Shown piece by piece: positions 34,769 to 39,646 of a stretch of 39,646 nucleotides of DNA. The DNA lies in contig JAISIA010000057.1 of the NCBI GenBank assembly GCA_031262295.1, positions 1 to 39,646 on the forward strand. The letters run 5' to 3'. Made by a program: the position numbers and the translations under genes. Source of the DNA: Bacteroidales bacterium. Its GTDB lineage: Bacteria; Bacteroidota; Bacteroidia; Bacteroidales; P3. The notes beneath the pieces were generated by a model. That model did not search any database. It was not told the DNA's origin and saw only the letters and a list, made by a program, of their open reading frames with translations. Within the stretch, counting starts at the first letter, position 1; every line of letters begins with the position of its first letter.

Positions 34769-36936
34769 TAAAAAAATTATATATCCCCACATCAACGCTC
34801 AATTTTAACAACATGATGTCGAGCGAATCTATTTCTCCTGCTTCATTTTATGAAAAAAGAGGCTATGGGTATAAAAGATATGAAAGAGTAGCCCCTAACA
34901 GATTGTCTAATATTATTCTTTTATACGAAAAATACCCCATATTTAAAATTGAGAATAGCGAAATAGAAAATTATCCTTTAGTACTTGAAGTAGAGATTCC
35001 ACCCTTTTTGGACTGCAATATTCACGATGGTAATGGTTGCTATTTTTCAAAAAAAACCATATATTTGAACCCAATATATACTAAAATAATCTTTAGGAAT
35101 CAGGATGAAATGACAAGCACTTTGTCTAAAACAGAACCCAGCATAGAAACAAAGATGGTTCATTTGTATGAAGCCAATATGGCGATTTTGTCAAATGACA
35201 TAGAAACATATGAGTGGGTGGATACCAATATGAAGGATTCACAAGAAGATATTTCAATATATATATCAGAGGATAAACTAATAAACAAATTGAAGGGATT
35301 CATGTATGCCTATTTAATTGCATCAAATCAATCAATCCCTGATTACATAGTAAAGATTAAGCGTGATATGAAGTTATTGCGTAATCTTCTTTCGGCTGTC
35401 ATCGCAAGTCCGAATGGACTTGCGACTTCTGCAGAAAATAAACAGTTAGAAGACATATATAATGAAATAAACGACTTATTCTACCAAAATTCTGAATATA
35501 GCTATAAAATCAAAGAACTACTTAAACAGAAAGCAAGTGAATACGACTATCCGCAATTTGAAAGCATACTGCAAAAAGAGCATATTTTTGATGATTGGAT
35601 TAAGAAGCAATCAGACTTATCTATATTGCAGCCACCATTTTGTATAGATGAATTTCATATTACTAATTCCGAAATAGACAAAACTGCTAAACTTGAGAAT
35701 TATTTGAATGGTATCAGTACTCAAATAGCATTATTAGAAAATAAATGTGGAAATAATCATATTCCATCATCTCAATTACCTCAATTACAGAATGGGCGAA
35801 TATCCCAAATTAAAGGACAAAAAGATTTCGTAATGAAACTCTTTAATGAATATTTAGAAGAAGCTTACTCTAAGAGCGATTTCTTGCAATCTCGCTACAA
35901 TTTTGCCACGAGTGGAGGAAAACTATTTAAGGAAGAACTAAAAGAACGATGGGATACAGATCCTTCTCGTGAATACATCAATAGTTTACGTTGTAATCTA
36001 AATGAATTTCAGTGTTTTGATATAAATAGCAGCGATAACCAAACGCTGAAGTCCTTTGCTGCATTCTGTCAAAAAGGAGATGCTGATATAGATAAATTGG
36101 AAGACTATCTTATTTCCAATTTAATAGGAGACTTTAGGATATCATTCTCTTTGTGGGGTATTATTTTTGGTTTTGCAGAAATGCCAAAAACGTTCACTAA
36201 CAAGTTTTTTGCTTCAAAGAACATGGAGTATATTACGGAAATATATAAATATATTTTTGAACAAATTCATGGAATCCATTTGGAAGGTAGCATTAAACCG
36301 TATGAACTACGAGCGGATATAGAAACGCCAAGTAAAATGAATCAGGTTGATAATCATAGCCCAGAGCAAACACAAACGATGTTCAATTTAATCCCAGAAG
36401 AGTTGAAGTGGATTTTTAATTCGGACGAGTTCAAAAGCTTATCAGAATCAGCTCAAAAATATTTTAAAGAGGGACTCCTAAAACATTACTTTGGCTCAAA
36501 TAAACAAATTGATGATAATTTTATCAAGGCAATAGAAAAACTAACATTTCCAAAGTCAAAAACAAAATGGGAGAAAGTTGTCAAATATATAAAGGGAGGG
36601 ATAAACCCCAGAAAGAGAGATACTACACCTCAAGAGTCCTCCTTATTCCAATTTGAAGTTGGCAAGGATTTTTATTGTGATAGCAATACTTTTTATTCCT
36701 TGAGATCATTGCTCCCTGAAAAAAAATCCATACAAAAGAAGTTTAAAGAAGATATTGAGTGGTTTCAAGCGGAATATATCAAAGGGGAATCATCTACTTA
36801 TTATGCAAAAGCAAGTAGAGAAAATGAACGAGTAATAGAATCTTTTGAAAGATATATACGGAAGAAAAAGTATAATGATAAGATTAATATAGATCGCATC
36901 ATTTCAGAACTTAAAAGATTGTATAATGTCAGATAA
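34765..36936 (+). CDS. Cassette gene 3: large protein of unknown function
   Basis: The 723-residue protein belongs to no family I recognise. It starts MIKKLYIPTSTLNFNNMMSS and continues SESISPASFYEKRGYGYKRYER. No signal peptide, membrane segment, P-loop or recognisable nuclease motif is seen. The middle (about 200-400) looks helical and coiled-coil-like, rich in Lys, Glu, Leu and Asn. The C-terminal about 150 residues are strongly charged (NPRKRDTTPQES, SRENERVIESFERYIRKKKY). Its ATG overlaps the helicase stop, and its last codons overlap the DUF1848 start, so it is embedded in the operon. A 24-bp GC-rich palindrome lies in its coding sequence (35402-35425). It is probably the core effector or scaffold, by elimination only. 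Confidence 0.75.
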   Translation: MIKKLYIPTSTLNFNNMMSSESISPASFYEKRGYGYKRYERVAPNRLSNIILLYEKYPIFKIENSEIENYPLVLEVEIPPFLDCNIHDGNGCYFSKKTIYLNPIYTKIIFRNQDEMTSTLSKTEPSIETKMVHLYEANMAILSNDIETYEWVDTNMKDSQEDISIYISEDKLINKLKGFMYAYLIASNQSIPDYIVKIKRDMKLLRNLLSAVIASPNGLATSAENKQLEDIYNEINDLFYQNSEYSYKIKELLKQKASEYDYPQFESILQKEHIFDDWIKKQSDLSILQPPFCIDEFHITNSEIDKTAKLENYLNGISTQIALLENKCGNNHIPSSQLPQLQNGRISQIKGQKDFVMKLFNEYLEEAYSKSDFLQSRYNFATSGGKLFKEELKERWDTDPSREYINSLRCNLNEFQCFDINSSDNQTLKSFAAFCQKGDADIDKLEDYLISNLIGDFRISFSLWGIIFGFAEMPKTFTNKFFASKNMEYITEIYKYIFEQIHGIHLEGSIKPYELRADIETPSKMNQVDNHSPEQTQTMFNLIPEELKWIFNSDEFKSLSESAQKYFKEGLLKHYFGSNKQIDDNFIKAIEKLTFPKSKTKWEKVVKYIKGGINPRKRDTTPQESSLFQFEVGKDFYCDSNTFYSLRSLLPEKKSIQKKFKEDIEWFQAEYIKGESSTYYAKASRENERVIESFERYIRKKKYNDKINIDRIISELKRLYNVR
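35402..35425. repeat. Perfect GC-rich palindrome inside a coding sequence
   Basis: TCGCAAGTCC (35402-35411) and GGACTTGCGA (35416-35425) are exact complements around GAAT. It codes in frame for about Ala-Ser-Pro-Asn-Gly-Leu-Ala-Thr within cassette gene 3. It is clearly richer in G and C than its surroundings, which suggests an inserted palindromic element rather than ordinary coding drift. Confidence 0.8.
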
Positions 36937-37972
36937 AATTCAAATAATGACAAGGGATAAAGTTGCTGAAGCATTAGCCCCTATCATTATCTCAGCCAGT
37001 CGTTCAACGGATATTCCTGCATTCTATGCGTCATGGTTCATTGAACGACTAAGGCAAGGCTATGTTGTATGGACAAATCCATTCAATCAGAAACCCATGT
37101 ATGTCTCGTTTAATCATACGAAAGCTATTGTCTTTTGGTCAAAAAACCCAAAACCGATTATTCCATATCTGCATGAATTGGATAAGAGAGGAATTTGTTA
37201 TTACTTTCAATTCACTCTTAATGATTATGAAAAAGAAGGCTTTGAACCGAATGTTCCCCCATTAGAAGACAGAATTGCTACATTCAAACAATTGTCGTCT
37301 CTCATTGGAAAAGAAAGGGTTATATGGAGATTTGACCCTTTGATGATTACCTCGGAATTGTCGGCAAGAGATTTACTGCTGAAGATATGGAATATAGGCA
37401 ATCAGTTGAAGGACTATACCGAAAAGCTGGTTTTCAGTTTTGTTGATGTGCAAACTTACCTTAAAGTTCAAAATAATTTGATAAAAAGGACGCATTATTT
37501 TGATAAAAATAGTGTGCAATACGCTGAGCTGACTGAAAAGCAGATAATAGAGATAGTTGAAGGGTTATGCAAAATTAGAGAATATTGGAAGAGTGAAGGC
37601 TGGGATATTATCTTGTCTACTTGTGCTGAAGGAATTGACTTAGATATGTATAAAATAGAGCACAACCGTTGTATTGACGGAGAATTGATGGTACGTATTT
37701 TCCCCGAAAATGAGCAATTGCAATACTATCTAAATCATGGTACATTTGAAATAGATTTGTTTGCTTCAGAAGCATCTATGCCATTTTATCAATCCAAATC
37801 TGCAAAAGATAAGGGGCAGCGAAAAGAATGTGGTTGTATAGAAAGTAAAGATATTGGTATGTACAATACTTGTCCTCATAACTGTGTATATTGTTATGCG
37901 AATACTTCTCCAGAAGCTGTTAAAAATAATTTTTTGAAGCATAAATTAGATAGTGAAAGTATTATTTTGTAA
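36926..37972 (+). CDS. Cassette gene 4: DUF1848 protein with C-terminal radical-SAM-like cysteine motif
   Basis: The 348-residue protein matches the DUF1848 family by its start (PIIISASRSTDIPAFYASWF, 19-38), the segment FNHTKAIVFWSKNPKP and the C-terminal cysteine cluster. Cys302, Cys304 and C316-x3-C320-x2-C323 (CPHNCVYCYAN) are present. The CX3CX2C spacing is that of radical-SAM enzymes, but it lies at the end of the chain rather than near the start, as in this family. The reaction is unknown. It overlaps gene 3 by 11 bases and is the last of the operon. The downstream direct repeat starts 57 bases beyond. Confidence 0.85.
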   Translation: MSDKIQIMTRDKVAEALAPIIISASRSTDIPAFYASWFIERLRQGYVVWTNPFNQKPMYVSFNHTKAIVFWSKNPKPIIPYLHELDKRGICYYFQFTLNDYEKEGFEPNVPPLEDRIATFKQLSSLIGKERVIWRFDPLMITSELSARDLLLKIWNIGNQLKDYTEKLVFSFVDVQTYLKVQNNLIKRTHYFDKNSVQYAELTEKQIIEIVEGLCKIREYWKSEGWDIILSTCAEGIDLDMYKIEHNRCIDGELMVRIFPENEQLQYYLNHGTFEIDLFASEASMPFYQSKSAKDKGQRKECGCIESKDIGMYNTCPHNCVYCYANTSPEAVKNNFLKHKLDSESIIL

Positions 37973-38028
37973 ATATTTTGCTTTAAACTATTCAATACCT
38001 GCTATTTTAATAACCTTTAACAACTATT

Positions 38029-38285
38029 ACTATTTCTTATTCCTCTAATTAATATCCCATTATTCAAAACATGATCAAAATTTTTTCAATTTTTGAAGGA
38101 TATAATCCTTTCATTGATAGAATGCTTGCAACCATTATCAGCAAGTTATGATGCCTAAATTTGGCGTTCTTTTCCTCTTGCCTTACCCTTGGGCGTGAAT
38201 ATGGGCAGGAAATGAGCTTTAAAAATGCAGAAAAAAGATAAAAACGCTGTGTTTTTTGTTGTCTTTTGCTAAAAGGAGCGTTTTT
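38029..38285 (+). repeat. Long direct repeat, copy 1 (upstream of the KilA-N gene)
   Basis: It aligns over its full length with 38861-39116, with few gaps and scattered substitutions (roughly four bases in five identical by eye). Best-kept blocks: CTTATTCCTCTAATT, ACCATTATCA, AAGTTATGATGCCT, CTTACCCTTGGGCGTGAATAT and AAAAACGCTGT. It has no open frame of note. CTTGC (38125-38129) and GCAAG (38141-38145) can pair around the loop AACCATTATCA. AAAAACGCT...AGCGTTTTT at the end forms a 9-bp stem. Confidence 0.9.
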
Positions 38286-38473
38286 ATTCTATTTTTTCTG
38301 TGTTTTTTCTGGATTTTTTAAGAAGAGATTTCGGAAAATTTTTGAAAATCTTGATAGATTTATGAGAGATTGTTTTTTTATAAATTTTGAAATATATTTT
38401 TTATGATTTAAGATTATTGCTGAAAATAATGCATTAAATTAGTCAAAAGAGGCTGTAAATACTAAAAATACTT

Positions 38474-38481
38474 TATTTTTG
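38474..38481 (+). promoter_or_regulatory. -7 box upstream of the KilA-N gene
   Basis: TATTTTTG at 38474-38481 matches TAnnTTTG and lies 50 bases before the ATG at 38531. No clear TTG box is found upstream. 38286-38473 is AT-rich and shows nothing else. Confidence 0.5.
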
Positions 38482-38530
38482 TAATTGAAAAAATTATTTT
38501 TTTCTAAATACATCTTAATCCAAAGGCTAT

Positions 38531-38827
38531 ATGAACAAAAAAGACAAAATAACTGTACAAGGAACGGAGATAATTATCTTTAAGAAAGAGCATGAAGATT
38601 ATATTTCACTGACAGATATAGCAAAAATACGTGATGCAGAAAATCCTTCGCAAATAATCAGTTTATGGTTGCGTACTTATAGTACAATAGAATATCTTGG
38701 TTTGTGGGAGATGTTGAATAATCCGAATTTTAAACCCCACATTTATGAGGGGTTTAAAAATGAATCAGCAAAACCACACTTCTGGATGTCGCCGCAAAAG
38801 TGGATAAATGAAACTAACGCCAGCTGA
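38531..38827 (+). pseudogene. Truncated KilA-N domain protein
   Basis: The 98-residue frame begins as KilA-N proteins do: MNKKDKITVQGTEIIIF, then DYISLTDIAKIRD, the region SLWLRTYSTIEYLGLWEMLNN, and HFWMSPQKWINETNA. Family members usually carry on for about 100-200 residues after the MSPQKWIEETNA block, with a GRYGGTYAH-like stretch. Here the frame stops at Ser98. KilA-N is a DNA-binding domain of phages and phage-derived genes. The gene is therefore probably a remnant; a short functional protein cannot be ruled out. It has a -7 box and normal codon content. Confidence 0.75.
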
Positions 38828-38879
38828 AATAACTATTTTTTTAGAAAATAGAGCTGATGTACTATTCTTATTCCTCTAA
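38808..38879 (+). other. Cut-off gene start overlapping the KilA-N remnant
   Basis: A second frame starts with ATG 38808 and reads MKLTPAEITIFLENRADVLF before a stop at 38877-38879, inside direct repeat copy 2. The first 18 codons look protein-like and overlap the end of the KilA-N frame by 20 bases, as coupled genes do. The frame ends about 19 bases into the repeat. It may be the 5' end of a gene replaced by the repeat. Family not identified; weak. Confidence 0.3.
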
Positions 38880-39116
38880 TTCCTATCCAATTATTCAAAA
38901 CACGATCAAAAATTTTCCAATTTTTGAAGCAAGTAATCCACTCATTGATAAGAATGTTGTAACCATTATCAACAAGTTATGATGCCTCAAAATTTGAATA
39001 TTTGCCTTCGCCCTTACCCTTGGGCGTGAATATCGCAAGGAAATGAAGTTTAAAAATGCTGAAAAAAGACAAAAACGCTGTATTTTTTGTTGTCTTTTTC
39101 ATAAAACAGCGTTTTT
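38861..39116 (+). repeat. Long direct repeat, copy 2 (downstream of the KilA-N gene)
   Basis: This copy pairs with 38029-38285 and begins at ACTATTCTTATTCCTCTAAT. Here the small stem reads TTGT-AACCATTATCA-ACAA, so the C-G pair of copy 1 is changed to T-A on both sides. CGCCC (39009-39013) pairs with GGGCG (39022-39026). The final hairpin has 11 bp (AAAAACGCTGT/ACAGCGTTTTT) around a 22-nt T-rich loop. It shares ATAAAACAGCGTTTT with the interspersed family. Confidence 0.9.
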
Positions 39117-39646
39117 GCTAAGATTTTCTTGCATTTTTCAATGTTTTCCCGCCGCTTTTCCTCACGGAATTTCTCTCAAATTCTCACCAAATCTTCCCCG
39201 AATCCTCCTAAAATTTTCCTAAGTCCTCTCCAAAATCTCTACGGCTCTCTATAATCCTATAAATTCCCTCTAACTTCTATATGATTTTTCTTGCAAATTC
39301 TCCTGCCCTTTCTTTGCATCTCTTTGAAATAACCTTTTTGAAAAACTGCTTTTTCTAATTTTTATAAAAAAAGAAACAAAACGAACTTTTAAATGAGGCG
39401 GAAAAACTCTAAAAAAACGGAAACATTGAATTAGAATTTTAGAATAAAAATAAGAAAAAATGGGCATAAAATTCTCATAAAATGAAAAACTATTAGTTTT
39501 TTTGATGTGTAAAAAACATTTTTTTTTAAAAGGGATAAAAGTTGCTTATTATTTTATCAATCAAAGCTGAAGCAGTGAATAAATCTTAATGTGTGTTTAA
39601 TTTTTTGTTAAAAAAGCGAAAAAAAATAAGAATTTATTTGGTAATA
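39117..39646. other. Non-coding, pyrimidine-rich tail of the window
   Basis: No credible gene. From about 39130 to 39345 the plus strand is strongly enriched in C and T, with frequent CTC/TCT/CCT (for example TCTCCAAAATCTCTACGGC). Beyond that it is AT-rich. The one 65-codon minus-strand frame (39270-39467) has no promoter, no recognisable domain and an artefact-like composition. Confidence 0.6.

Noticed and set aside
38029-39116. Direct repeats as integron attC sites with a gene cassette between
   Set aside because: No convincing RYYYAAC/GTTRRRY core pair is found, no integron integrase is in the window, and the repeats are longer than typical attC sites.
39270-39467. A 65-codon minus-strand frame near the window end
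   Set aside because: It lies in skewed DNA, has no recognisable domain or promoter box, and its composition is that of chance translation.
27326-39646. An insertion sequence or prophage carrying the accessory region
   Set aside because: No transposase, integrase or structural phage gene is present. Only the truncated KilA-N gene hints at phage origin.

Overview
The window reads as a chromosomal piece of an AT-rich, anaerobic Bacteroidetes bacterium, probably an uncultured Bacteroidales. Four things support this. Promoters match the Bacteroidetes pattern TTG-N17-23-TAnnTTTG (for example 11757-11728, 12606-12634, 16695-16726 and 25431-25403). The gene neighbourhood rpmG-DUF4295-ftsY is present. 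A secreted protein carries a type IX secretion (gliding-motility type) C-terminal domain. An HndABCD/HydABC-type NAD(P)-linked [FeFe] hydrogenase indicates fermentative, strictly anaerobic life.

Layout. 1-881 is an intergenic repeat region. 882-6296 is an ATP synthase operon, atpE-F-H-A-G, followed directly by nadB; no atpB is visible. A tRNA-Met (minus strand) and repeats follow. 7134-11654 (minus) is the four-gene [FeFe] hydrogenase operon. 11.7-12.6 kb is a second repeat region with an apparently orphan promoter. 12660-16635 is an LptF/LptG permease followed by two glycosyltransferases, an envelope-polysaccharide group. 16749-22450 holds a small secreted protein, rpmG, a DUF4295 gene, ftsY, an outer-membrane beta-barrel protein, rimO, a TPR protein, a TSUP permease and a lipoprotein. 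23116-25377 (minus) is ribF, a leucine-rich-repeat protein and a nitrilase-family amidase. 25557-27325 is atpD-atpC, about 21 kb from the rest of the ATP synthase.

From 27.4 kb on the content turns accessory: an AbiEi/AbiEii-type toxin-antitoxin pair (minus), a type IX-secreted 882-residue protein (minus), then a tightly packed four-gene operon at 32443-37972. That operon encodes a Rossmann/SAM-methyltransferase-like protein, a compact SF1 helicase, a 723-residue protein I do not recognise, and a DUF1848 protein with a C-terminal radical-SAM-like CX3CX2C motif. I consider it the best candidate for an undescribed system, probably defence or nucleic-acid modification, but the function is inference. 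Two diverged 257-bp direct repeats then flank a truncated KilA-N gene.

The other striking signal is a modular interspersed repeat family confined to gaps between operons. It has exactly 21-bp tandem units (TTCTTCGTTTTAG core), AAAAC-AGC-GTTTT mini-hairpins, a two-hairpin module (GTCGG-CAA-CCGAC then TCC-TAAC-GGA) with one compensatory stem change, and ATGTTAAAA sites spaced 32 or 43 bp apart. At least two copies share an extended layout of more than 400 bp, and one lies directly downstream of a good promoter with no gene behind it.
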